From Rhodovulum marinum (GTDB lineage Bacteria; Pseudomonadota; Alphaproteobacteria; Rhodobacterales; Rhodobacteraceae): a DNA stretch of 64,000 bases. The notes beneath the pieces were generated by a model. The model did not search any database. It was not told where the DNA came from and saw only the letters and a program-made list of their open reading frames with translations. The stretch is from assembly GCF_004343075.1 (NCBI RefSeq), contig NZ_SLXP01000001.1, forward strand, positions 426,474 through 490,473. Reading direction: 5' to 3'. Below are positions 10,489 to 18,430 of the stretch, in pieces (position 1 is the stretch's first letter; every line of letters starts with the position of its first letter). The translations under genes and the position numbers were made by a program.

Positions 10489-11469
10489 TCAGCTTGCCGA
10501 GCCGAGGCCCAGCACCTTTTCGATCATCTCGCCTCCGCCCTCGACCTCGGCTGCGAAGGCGTCGTAGATCGGCTTCGAGGCCTCGATGAAGGCATCCTTG
10601 TCGGCCTCGTTCACCTCGACGCCCGCATCCTTGATCACCTGCAACAGCTCCACCTCAAGCTCTGCGGCCTTTTCATAGGTGAAATCCTGCGTCTCGGCGG
10701 CGCATTCGCCAAGGGCCGCACGCACATCATCCGGCAGCTTGTCGAAATGGCTCTTGGAGGCGAGGATATAGGCCGGCGTGTAGACGTGCCCGGTGATCGA
10801 GAGGTATTTCTGCACCTCCTGGAACTTGGCCGAGGCGATCTGGGCATAGGGGTTTTCCTGCCCGTCGATCACGCCCGTCTGCAGCGCGGTGAACACGTCC
10901 GAAAAGGCCATCGGCGTGGGGTTCGCGCCGTATTGCTGGAACATCTTGACCCGCCACGCGCCGTTCGGCGTGCGCAGCTTTACGCCCTCGAGGTCGGCAG
11001 GCACGGTGATCGGACGGACATTGTTGGTGATGTGGCGGAACCCGTTCTCGGCCAGCCCGACGATGGTATAGCCGTTCGCGTTCGCGGCCGCTTCGAAGGT
11101 GTCCATCATCTCGGCCTGTACGCGGCGCATGTGGTCGCGGTCCTTGATGATATAGGGCATTTCGAAGATGCCGAAGATGTCGTCCACCGACGACATCACC
11201 GAAGACGGCAGCGCGAACTGCACCTGGCCCAGCTTCAGCTTCTGCAACAGCTCCTGGTCCTTGCCCAGCTGCGAGGCGCCGAAGGTCTGCACCTCGGCCG
11301 CATCGCCCAGCTTGCCGTTCGCGCATTCGGCGAAATGGTTCACCGTCGCCTCGAACAGCGAGCCCGGGTTGCCCACATGGCCGAAGCGCAGCGTTATGTC
11401 GGCGGCCACGGCCTGCCCGGCCATCAACGCCGTCGCCGCGAGGGTCGCAAGAAGTCCCGTCCTGGTCAT
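10489..11469 (-). CDS. dctP: TRAP transporter solute-binding protein DctP (second system)
   Basis: Periplasmic binding protein of 326 aa with signal peptide MTRTGLLATLAATALMAG, cleaved after AVA near residue 22. The mature part begins DITLRFGHVGNPGSLFEAT. It contains the TRAP-P segment GVKLRTPNGAWRVKMFQQYG, whose Arg normally salt-bridges the substrate carboxylate, and DVFTALQTGVIDGQENPYAQ. These resemble the DctP/TAXI-independent family for C4-C6 carboxylates and sugar acids. Second gene of the catabolic run, 96 bases after the aminotransferase. A GGGAGGA ribosome site precedes the ATG. Confidence 0.93.
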   Translation of the reverse strand: MTRTGLLATLAATALMAGQAVAADITLRFGHVGNPGSLFEATVNHFAECANGKLGDAAEVQTFGASQLGKDQELLQKLKLGQVQFALPSSVMSSVDDIFGIFEMPYIIKDRDHMRRVQAEMMDTFEAAANANGYTIVGLAENGFRHITNNVRPITVPADLEGVKLRTPNGAWRVKMFQQYGANPTPMAFSDVFTALQTGVIDGQENPYAQIASAKFQEVQKYLSITGHVYTPAYILASKSHFDKLPDDVRAALGECAAETQDFTYEKAAELEVELLQVIKDAGVEVNEADKDAFIEASKPIYDAFAAEVEGGGEMIEKVLGLGSAS

Positions 11470-11565
11470 GTTTCATCCTCCCATTGGATTTGGCGCCAGT
11501 TTCTTGTGTCGTCCTTGTTCACGCCGGGGCGCCCGTTCCCGGCGCCGGTTCCGTTCACTCCGCTT

Positions 11566-12753
11566 TCATTCCGCCGCCGCGCGGCCGGTATCTGACGCGC
11601 GGCCGAGTTGGTTCATCGCCACCTGCACCCCGCCTGCCTTGTGCGGCACGCCCGCGTCGCGCAGGCCCATTTCCACACCGGCCAGCGTCGCGCACAGCAT
11701 CAGGTCGTTGAAATCCCCCAGATGCCCGATGCGGAACACCCGGTCGGTCACCTTGGACAGACCGTTGCCCAAGGACATGTCGTAATTCTTGAGCGTGACC
11801 GCCCGGAACGCGTCGGCGGAATGGCCCTCGGGCATCACCACCGCAGTCAGCACACCGGAATAGTGGTTCGGGTTCCGGCACAGCACCTCCAGCCCCCAGG
11901 CCCGCACCGCCGCCCGCGTCGCCGCGCCATGGCGGGCATGGCGCGCGAACACGTTCGAAAGCCCCTCTTCGCGCAGCATGGCGATGGCCTCGTTCAGGCC
12001 GTAAAGCATATTGGTCGCGGGCGTGTAGGGGAAATAACCCTTTTCGTTCGGGCCCAGCATGTGATCCCAGGCCCAGTAGGATTTCGGCAGCCGCGCCTGT
12101 TCGCTCGCCGCCAGTGCCTTGGCGCTGATCGCGTTGAAGGACAGGCCCGGCGGCAGCATCAGGCCCTTTTGCGAACCCGACACCGTGACATCCACGCCCC
12201 ATTCATCGTGGCGGTAATCGAGCGAGCCGAGGCTGGAAATCGTGTCGACCATCAACAGCGCGGGATGCCCCGCCGCGTCGATCGCCCGCCGGATCGCGGC
12301 GATGGGGGATACCGATCCGGTCGAGGTCTCGTTATGGACGACGCAGACCGCCTTGATCGCGTGGGCCTTGTCCTCTTTCAGCCGCGCCTCGATGGCGTCG
12401 GGGTCGGCACCGCTGCGCCAGTCGCCCTCGATGAACAGCGGGTTCAGGCCAAGGCGCTCGGCCAACTGCTTCCACAGGGTTGCGAAATGCCCGGTTTCAT
12501 ACATCAGAACCGCGTCGCCGGGCGAGAGCGTGTTGACCAGGGCGGCCTCCCATGCGCCGGTGCCCGAGGACGGGTAGATCACTACGGGGCCTTCGGTGCC
12601 GAACACCCATGTCATGCCGTCGAGCGCGGCGCGCCCGACCTCGGCGAACCCCGGCCCGCGGTGATCGATGGTCGGAAAATCAATAGCCCGCAGGATGCGG
12701 TCGGGCACGTTGGACGGCCCCGGAATCTGAAGAAAATGGCGCCCTGACGGCAT
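11566..12753 (-). CDS. Class V aminotransferase, serine-glyoxylate / aspartate-glyoxylate type
   Basis: PLP-dependent fold-type I aminotransferase, 395 aa. QIPGPSNVPDRILRAIDFP at the N-terminus and IDHRGPGFAEV are typical of alanine/serine-glyoxylate aminotransferases. SGSQKGLMLPPGLSF near residue 190 carries the PLP-binding lysine (about 194), and MVDTISSLGS holds the PLP-nitrogen Asp. Relatives convert glyoxylate to glycine with serine, alanine or aspartate as donor (BhcA of the beta-hydroxyaspartate cycle belongs here). No bhcB, bhcC or bhcD is nearby, so that cycle is not encoded at this locus. First gene of the minus-strand run, behind GGGAGGGGG. Confidence 0.87.
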   Translation of the reverse strand: MPSGRHFLQIPGPSNVPDRILRAIDFPTIDHRGPGFAEVGRAALDGMTWVFGTEGPVVIYPSSGTGAWEAALVNTLSPGDAVLMYETGHFATLWKQLAERLGLNPLFIEGDWRSGADPDAIEARLKEDKAHAIKAVCVVHNETSTGSVSPIAAIRRAIDAAGHPALLMVDTISSLGSLDYRHDEWGVDVTVSGSQKGLMLPPGLSFNAISAKALAASEQARLPKSYWAWDHMLGPNEKGYFPYTPATNMLYGLNEAIAMLREEGLSNVFARHARHGAATRAAVRAWGLEVLCRNPNHYSGVLTAVVMPEGHSADAFRAVTLKNYDMSLGNGLSKVTDRVFRIGHLGDFNDLMLCATLAGVEMGLRDAGVPHKAGGVQVAMNQLGRASDTGRAAAE

Positions 12754-12831
12754 CGTGCCCCCTCCCTTGCACGGCCTCGACCACCGGGGGGGTTACCCGC
12801 GCGCCGCCTCCCAACGATGCGCGCCCCTCGG

Positions 12832-12864
12832 TTGACAGAAATTGAATTATGAATTCATTATTCA
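12832..12864. promoter_or_regulatory. Promoter plus palindromic operator for the divergent catabolic genes
   Basis: A TTGACA box at 12832-12837 is followed after 18 bases by CATTAT (12856-12861), a plausible -35/-10 pair reading toward the FAD/Fe-S gene. Lying over the -10 is a perfect palindrome ATGAATTCAT (12849-12858), which extends to a 22-base imperfect palindrome at 12843-12864 with only two mismatched positions. The block is strikingly AT-rich for this genome. It is a good candidate operator for the GntR regulator encoded at 15827. Promoter strength and regulator identity are inferred. Confidence 0.6.
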
Positions 12865-12904
12865 TGTCAAGAAACAAATTCCGCAACGGTTCTGGGAGGG
12901 GCGC

Positions 12905-15817
12905 GTGCTGCGCGAAGGACTTGCGACGCGGCTGGCCCGCGAGTTTCGGGGGGAGGTGCTGTTCGACGCCTTTTCCCGAGGGCGCTACGCGACCGACGCG
13001 TCCCACTACCAGATGATGCCGGCGGGCGTGGCGCTGCCGAAATCGGCCGAGGATATCGCGGCGGCGCTGTCGGCGGCGCGCGAAGAGGGCGTGCCGGTCA
13101 CGATGCGGGGCGGCGGCACCTCGCAATGCGGGCAGACGATCAACAAGGGGCTGATTCTCGATTGCTCGAAGTTCCTGAATGGTCTCCTGGAGCTGGACGT
13201 CGAGGGGCGCCGCGCGGTGGTTGAGCCGGGGATCGTTCTGGACGATTTGAACCGGCAACTGAAACCCCACGGGCTCTGGTTTCCCGTCGATGTCTCGACC
13301 GCCTCGCGCGCCACCGTCGGCGGCATGGTCGGCAACAATTCCTGCGGGGCGCGGTCGCTGCGCTATGGCACGACGCGGGACAACGTGATCTCGATCCGGG
13401 GGCTCCTGGCCGATGGCACCCCGTTCGAGTTCGGGCCCCATGCGGGTAACCGGGTGCCCGAGGCGCTGCTCGCCACGCTGACGGGGCTGGGCGCGCGCGA
13501 GGCGGGCGAAGTGCTGCGCCGCTTTCCCAAGGTGCAGCGCCGCGTGGGGGGATATAACCTGGATGCGCTGATCCCGTCCGACCGGCCCCTGAACCTGGCG
13601 CATCTGCTGGTGGGGTCCGAGGGGACGCTGGCGGTGTCCACCGCCATCGAGATCCGCCTGTCGCCCCTGCCGCGTGCGGACCGGGTGCAGGGGGTCTGTC
13701 ATTTCCCGACCTTCCGGGCCGCGATGGAGGCCACGCAACACCTGGTCGCGCTGAACCCCACGCAGGTCGAGCTGGTGGACCGAACCATGCTGAACCTCGC
13801 GCGCGACATCCCGATCTTCGTGCCCACGCTGAAGGCGTTCGTCCGGGGCGATCCCGCCGCGCTGTTGTTCGTGGAATTCGCCGACAGCCCGGAGGAGAAC
13901 GAGAAAAACCTCACCCGCCTCAACGATACCATGGCCGGGCTGGGCTATGGCTTCGGCAAGGGCGGCGACCGCGAAGGCGGCGTGGTCGAGGTGCGCGACG
14001 GCAAGCTGATCGGGGATATCGGCGAACTCAGGAAATCCGGCCTCAACATCATGATGTCGATGAAGGAAGCGGGAAAACCCGTCTCCTTCGTCGAGGATGC
14101 GGCAGTGCCGCTGGAGCATCTGGCCGATTATACCGACCGGCTGACCGAGGTGTTCCGCAAGCACGGCACCGAGGGCACCTGGTATGCCCATGCCTCGGTC
14201 GGGTGCCTGCATGTGCGGCCCGTTCTGAACCTGCGGCTGGAACAGGACGTGAATGCCATGCGCGCCATCGCCGAAGAGGCGTTCGACATGGTGCGCGCCT
14301 ACAAGGGCTCGCATTCCGGGGAACATGGCGACGGGATCGTGCGCTCGGAGTTCCACGAAAAGATGTTCGGGGAGCGGATCGTGCGGGCCTTTGGCGAGGT
14401 CAAGGACGCGTTCGACCCCGGGCGTCACCTGAACCCCGGCAAGATCGTCGAGGCGCCGCGGATGGATGACCGCAGTCTGTTGCGCTATCCGCCGGAGTAT
14501 CGGTTCGACGATGTGCAGGCGGGGTTCGACTGGTCGGCCTGGTCGGGGGCCTCGGGCGGGTTCCAGGGCGCGGTCGAGATGTGCAACAACAACGGTGCCT
14601 GCCGCAAGATGGCGGGCGGCGTGATGTGCCCCAGCTACCGCGTGACGCGGAACGAGCGGGACGTGACGCGGGGGCGGGCCAACACGCTGCGCCTGGCGAT
14701 GTCGGGGCGGCTGGGGCGGGATGCGCTTTTCAGCGACGCGATGGCCGAGACGATGAAGCTTTGCGTCGGCTGCAAGGCCTGTCAGCGCGAATGCCCCACC
14801 GGCGTCGACATGGCGAAGATGAAGACCGAAGTTCTGTACCAGCGCGGGAAACGGATGGGATTTTCGCTGAAGGACCGGCTGGTGGCGCATCTGCCGCGCT
14901 ATGCCCGGCTGGCCCCGGTGCTGGGGCCGCTGGTGTCGCTGCGAAACCGCGTGCCTTTGATCGCACGGGCATTTGAGCGGATCACAGGGATATCCGCCCG
15001 TCGCTCGCTGCCGGCGTTTCGCCGCGATGCTTTCCGCGAGACCGAGATCGGGCGGGCGAACTGCGGCGAAACGGGGCGCGACGTGGTGCTCTTCACCGAC
15101 ACGCTCAACCGCTGGCTGGATCCTTCGATCCCCCGCGCGGCCCTGCGGGTGCTGACCCGGACGGGTTATACCGTTCACGCCGCCACGCCCGAAAACACGC
15201 GGCCCCTTTGCTGCGGTCGCACCTACCTGTCGGCGGGGATGGTCGACGAAGCCCGCGCCGAGGCGCGGCGCACGCTCGCCGCGCTTATGCCCCATGTGCG
15301 GGCAGGACGTCCCGTGATCGGGCTGGAGCCGTCCTGCCTGCTGACACTGCGGGACGAGTTCAAGGCGCTGCTGCCCGGCGACGAGGCCGAGGCGCTGGCG
15401 GGCAATGCCCTGCTGTTCGAGGAATTCCTCGCCCGCGAGGCCGAGGCCGGGCAACTGAACCTGCCGCTGCGGCCCGGCGTGGCCCGCGCCCATGTCCATG
15501 GCCATTGCCACCAGAAGGCGGCCGGCGCGATGGGAGACATGGGCAAGGCGCTAGAGCTGATCCCGGGGCTGGACGCGGAGGTGATCGAGTCTTCGTGCTG
15601 CGGCATGGCGGGCGCTTTCGGCTATGATGCCGAAACGATAGAGGTGTCGCTTGCCATGGGCGAGCTGTCTCTCTTGCCCGCGGTGCGGCAGGCCGAAACG
15701 GATGCGCTGATCGTGGCCAACGGCACGTCCTGCCGGCACCAGATCGCCGACGGTACGGGACGCCGGGCGCTGCACATCGCCGAGGTGTTCGACCGGATGC
15801 TTTGTGAGGACGGCTGA
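12905..15817 (+). CDS. FAD-linked and Fe-S 2-hydroxyacid dehydrogenase (YdiJ / D-lactate dehydrogenase / GlcDF-fusion type)
   Basis: Fusion flavoprotein of about 970 aa that oxidises a D-2-hydroxy acid and passes electrons to Fe-S clusters. The FAD_binding_4 domain is at about residues 30-270 (MRGGGTSQCGQTINKG near 70; GGMVGNNSCGARSLRYGTTR near 140). The FAD-oxidase C domain extends to about 520 (SHSGEHGDGIVRSEF). The ferredoxin motifs CNNNGACRKM near 559 and CVGCKACQRECPTGVDM near 620 follow. Two CCG cysteine motifs, PLCCGRTY near 768 and SSCCGMAGAFG near 897, complete the GlcF/HdrD-like part. I chose GTG 12905, behind GGGAGGGG; the frame is open upstream to a TTG at 12842, but that lies inside the promoter. 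Glycolate, D-lactate or D-2-hydroxyglutarate are possible substrates. Confidence 0.9.
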   Translation: MLREGLATRLAREFRGEVLFDAFSRGRYATDASHYQMMPAGVALPKSAEDIAAALSAAREEGVPVTMRGGGTSQCGQTINKGLILDCSKFLNGLLELDVEGRRAVVEPGIVLDDLNRQLKPHGLWFPVDVSTASRATVGGMVGNNSCGARSLRYGTTRDNVISIRGLLADGTPFEFGPHAGNRVPEALLATLTGLGAREAGEVLRRFPKVQRRVGGYNLDALIPSDRPLNLAHLLVGSEGTLAVSTAIEIRLSPLPRADRVQGVCHFPTFRAAMEATQHLVALNPTQVELVDRTMLNLARDIPIFVPTLKAFVRGDPAALLFVEFADSPEENEKNLTRLNDTMAGLGYGFGKGGDREGGVVEVRDGKLIGDIGELRKSGLNIMMSMKEAGKPVSFVEDAAVPLEHLADYTDRLTEVFRKHGTEGTWYAHASVGCLHVRPVLNLRLEQDVNAMRAIAEEAFDMVRAYKGSHSGEHGDGIVRSEFHEKMFGERIVRAFGEVKDAFDPGRHLNPGKIVEAPRMDDRSLLRYPPEYRFDDVQAGFDWSAWSGASGGFQGAVEMCNNNGACRKMAGGVMCPSYRVTRNERDVTRGRANTLRLAMSGRLGRDALFSDAMAETMKLCVGCKACQRECPTGVDMAKMKTEVLYQRGKRMGFSLKDRLVAHLPRYARLAPVLGPLVSLRNRVPLIARAFERITGISARRSLPAFRRDAFRETEIGRANCGETGRDVVLFTDTLNRWLDPSIPRAALRVLTRTGYTVHAATPENTRPLCCGRTYLSAGMVDEARAEARRTLAALMPHVRAGRPVIGLEPSCLLTLRDEFKALLPGDEAEALAGNALLFEEFLAREAEAGQLNLPLRPGVARAHVHGHCHQKAAGAMGDMGKALELIPGLDAEVIESSCCGMAGAFGYDAETIEVSLAMGELSLLPAVRQAETDALIVANGTSCRHQIADGTGRRALHIAEVFDRMLCEDG

Positions 15818-15826
15818 GGGAGCGCG

Positions 15827-16528
15827 ATGACCGAGTCCATTTCGAACGGCCGGCTGACAACGCCCGAGGCAGGCATGCTGGCCCGCCCCGCCCTTGCGGT
15901 GCAGGTCGCCGACGCGCTGCGTGAACTGATCCTCGAAGGCACGATACAGGGCGGAGAAAAGATCCGGGAAAAGGAACTGACCGAACGTTTCGGCGTGTCA
16001 CGCACCCCCCTGCGCGAAGCGATGAAGATCCTCGCCGCCGAAGGCTTGGTCGAGCTGATCCCCAATCGCGGCGCGATCATCAGCCAGCCGTCGGCGGCCG
16101 AACTGGCCGACGCCTTTCCGGTGCTGGCCGCGTTGGAGGCGATGGCCGGCGAACAGGCGGCAGAGCGCGCGACCGAGGTGGAGATGGCCGAAATCAGCCG
16201 ACTGACGGACCGGCTGCGCGCTTCGCTCGAAGCCAACGACCGGCCGGGCTATTTCGAGATCAACCAGGCGATCCACAACGCGATCCTTGCGGCCAGCCGC
16301 AACGAAACGCTGATCCGGACGCATGCCACGATTGCCCGCCTGGTCCACCGGGCGCGCTACCAGGCGAACCTGACCCGCAGCCGCTGGGAACAGGCGCTAA
16401 GCGAACACGAGAAGATCGCCGCGGCGCTGAACGCGCGCGACACCGACCAGGTGGGGCGGCTGCTCAAGGCACACATGATGGCGAAGCTGACCGCCATCTT
16501 GAAGGCGGGACAGGTTTCGCCACGCTGA
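15827..16528 (+). CDS. GntR family (FCD-type) transcriptional regulator
   Basis: Regulator of 233 aa. The winged helix at residues 22-90 contains LTERFGVSRTPLREAMKIL and GLVELIPNRGAIISQPS. The FCD domain at residues 98-225 has probable metal-binding histidines in EINQAIHNAIL, SEHEKIAAALNARD and LKAHMMAK. It begins 9 bases after the dehydrogenase stop, so it is cotranscribed with that gene. It is the obvious candidate to bind the palindrome at 12843-12864 and control both arms of the catabolic island. Confidence 0.9.
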   Translation: MTESISNGRLTTPEAGMLARPALAVQVADALRELILEGTIQGGEKIREKELTERFGVSRTPLREAMKILAAEGLVELIPNRGAIISQPSAAELADAFPVLAALEAMAGEQAAERATEVEMAEISRLTDRLRASLEANDRPGYFEINQAIHNAILAASRNETLIRTHATIARLVHRARYQANLTRSRWEQALSEHEKIAAALNARDTDQVGRLLKAHMMAKLTAILKAGQVSPR

Positions 16529-16564
16529 TCCCTTGCCGACGCGCATGCGGCCCGCAGGCTTGAC

Positions 16565-16583
16565 ACCGGCCGCCCTGGCCGGT
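16565..16583 (+). terminator. Hairpin after the GntR gene
   Basis: A perfect 7-base-pair stem ACCGGCC/GGCCGGT with a 5-base loop, 37 bases after the gntR stop, followed by TCCGTTCCCC. Further GC-rich inverted sequence follows before the DUF2478 gene. A factor-independent terminator is plausible, although the T content is low. Confidence 0.45.
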
Positions 16584-16635
16584 TCCGTTCCCCGTCAAGC
16601 GGGGGGCGCCGGGGCCGGCCCGTGGGGAGGGGTCC

Positions 16636-17151
16636 ATGCAGTTCGCCGTTCTAAGGGCCGCCGCGGGCGGGGATATCGACCGGACGATGACAGAGCTTGC
16701 CGACTGGCTGATCGCCGAAGGGCACATGCCGGTCGGCGTCGTGCGCGATGCCGCGCCGGGCACTGGGCGTCATCCTTGCGAGATGCGGCTGCGCGTGCTG
16801 CCCGATGGCCCGCGCATCGCCATCGACCAGCCGCTGGGACTGGGGTCGACCGGTTGCAGGCTGGACGCGGGCGCTTTGGAACAGGCCGTGGTCGAGGTCG
16901 AGCGCCGCCTGCCCGGGCGGGCCGACATTTTCCTGCTGAACAAGTTCGCCCGGCAAGAGGCCGAGGGGCACGGGTTCCGCGCCGCCATTGGCCATGCCTT
17001 GGATCGCGGGCTGCCGGTGCTTTTGGGGGTGGGGCGGTTCAGCGATGACGCGTTCGACGCTTTTGCCGGCGGGCTGGCCCAGACGCTGCCCTGCGACCGG
17101 GTAGTGCTGCGGGACTGGTGCCGTGCTGCCCTGAAGGTCACCACGCCCTGA
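16636..17151 (+). CDS. DUF2478 family protein
   Basis: Small cytosolic protein of 171 aa, recognised as DUF2478 from ADWLIAEGHMPVGVVRDAAP near residue 25, LGSTGCRLDAGALEQAV near residue 75 and ADIFLLNKFARQEAEGHGFR near residue 105. The family has a P-loop NTPase-like fold and often lies near molybdate-transport genes, but no such genes are seen here and no Walker A motif is obvious. A GGGGAGGGG ribosome site precedes the ATG. No function can be given from the sequence. Confidence 0.8.
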   Translation: MQFAVLRAAAGGDIDRTMTELADWLIAEGHMPVGVVRDAAPGTGRHPCEMRLRVLPDGPRIAIDQPLGLGSTGCRLDAGALEQAVVEVERRLPGRADIFLLNKFARQEAEGHGFRAAIGHALDRGLPVLLGVGRFSDDAFDAFAGGLAQTLPCDRVVLRDWCRAALKVTTP

Positions 17152-17271
17152 GCCGCACCGCTCGCACCGCCTCGCCATTCCGTGAGCCGCTGCGTAAGTG
17201 ACTTCGGCCGACACGCGCTATATCCTGCGTCATCGCCGCCCCGGCGCGGTGTGCTTTCGAAGGGACGCCCG

Positions 17272-18420
17272 ATGCTAAGGCAACTGCTTCTTTCCGCGGT
17301 CCTTTTGGCAGGAACGATCGCGCTTTGGGTGGCCTTCGTGCCCTCGGCGATGCCGGTGCTCGACCGGCTGGGCGTACTGGGGTTGCTGGGGATCGAGGCG
17401 ACCGCACCCGAAACCGCGGAAGGCGGCGGGGTTCGGCGCGGCGGCCCCGCGGCGGTCGTCGTGCAAGAGGTGAGCGAGGGCCGGATCAGCGACCGGGTCG
17501 CCGCGATCGGCGACGGGCAGGCGCTGAGAACGGTGAATGTGCGGGCCAAGGCCACGGGCGAGGTGATCGAGTTGCGGCTGGAGGACGGCCGGCCGGTCGA
17601 GGAAGGCAGCCTGATCCTGCGGCTGGAGGATGAGGCCGAGCGGATCGCGGTCGAACGCGCCCGCCTGGTGCTGGAGGATGCGCGTGACGAGGCCGAGCGG
17701 CTGGCCCGGCTGGAAAATACCGGCGCGGTGACCGAGGTCAGCCGGCGCGCGGCCGACCTGGCGCTGCGCAGCGCGGAACTGGCCCTGCGCGAGGCCGAGT
17801 TCGAACTGGACCGACGCAGCGTGCATGCGCCGATCTCGGGTTGGGCGGGGGTGATCGACCTGGCCAAGGGCGACAGCGTTTCGGCGCAGGACATGGTGGT
17901 GACGATCACCGACCGGTCGCAGATCCTGATAGATTTCCGCGTCCCCGAACGTGTCGCGACCCAGATCAGCCCCGGCATGCCGCTGGAGGCGCGGCCCCTG
18001 GCGATGCCCGAAACCGTTTTGCAGGGCACTGTTGACGCGCTGGACAACGTGGTGGACCCGGCCAGCCGCACCTTGCGCGTGCAGGGGCGCCTGGCCAACG
18101 AGGCCGACCTGCTGCGCGCGGGCATGGCCTTCGAGGTGGTGCTGCGCTTCCCGGGCGAGGCGCTGCCCGAGGTCGACCCGCTGGCGGTGCAATGGTCGGC
18201 CGAGGGGGCCTTTGTCTGGATCGTGCGCGAGGGCAAGGCGCAGCGCGTTCCGGTGACGATCCGCCAGCGCAACGCCGACAGCGTGCTGGTCGAGGCCGAC
18301 CTTGCGCCCGGCGACCAGGTGGTGACCGAGGGCGTGCAATCACTGCGCCCCGGCGCCGAGGTCAAGATCGTCGCGCCGCAGGCCGCGCTGTTCCCGGCCC
18401 GCGCGGCCGCCCAGTTATAG
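17272..18420 (+). CDS. Efflux RND transporter periplasmic adaptor (membrane fusion protein)
   Basis: Periplasmic adaptor of 382 aa linking an RND pump to an outer-membrane channel. The ATG at 17272 (behind AAGGGA) gives an N-terminal membrane anchor, LRQLLLSAVLLAGTIALWV. Then come a lipoyl/barrel-sandwich half (VNVRAKATGEVIELRLEDGR near residue 90), a coiled hairpin rich in Arg/Glu/Ala (residues about 120-180), the second lipoyl half (VHAPISGWAGVIDLAKGDSV) and a beta-barrel. It ends 10 bases before the RND permease gene, so the two form one operon. No outer-membrane factor is encoded nearby. Confidence 0.92.
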   Translation: MLRQLLLSAVLLAGTIALWVAFVPSAMPVLDRLGVLGLLGIEATAPETAEGGGVRRGGPAAVVVQEVSEGRISDRVAAIGDGQALRTVNVRAKATGEVIELRLEDGRPVEEGSLILRLEDEAERIAVERARLVLEDARDEAERLARLENTGAVTEVSRRAADLALRSAELALREAEFELDRRSVHAPISGWAGVIDLAKGDSVSAQDMVVTITDRSQILIDFRVPERVATQISPGMPLEARPLAMPETVLQGTVDALDNVVDPASRTLRVQGRLANEADLLRAGMAFEVVLRFPGEALPEVDPLAVQWSAEGAFVWIVREGKAQRVPVTIRQRNADSVLVEADLAPGDQVVTEGVQSLRPGAEVKIVAPQAALFPARAAAQL

Positions 18421-18430
18421 GAGGCCGCCC

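Noticed and set aside
11566-12753. Calling the aminotransferase BhcA and the locus a beta-hydroxyaspartate cycle
   Set aside because: The bhcB, bhcC and bhcD partners are absent, and serine-glyoxylate aminotransferases share the same motifs.
12680-15511. 943-codon open frame on the minus strand opposite the FAD/Fe-S dehydrogenase
   Set aside because: Its translation is rich in Arg, Gln, His and Pro with no domain; the opposite strand is a clear enzyme. It is a GC-driven shadow.
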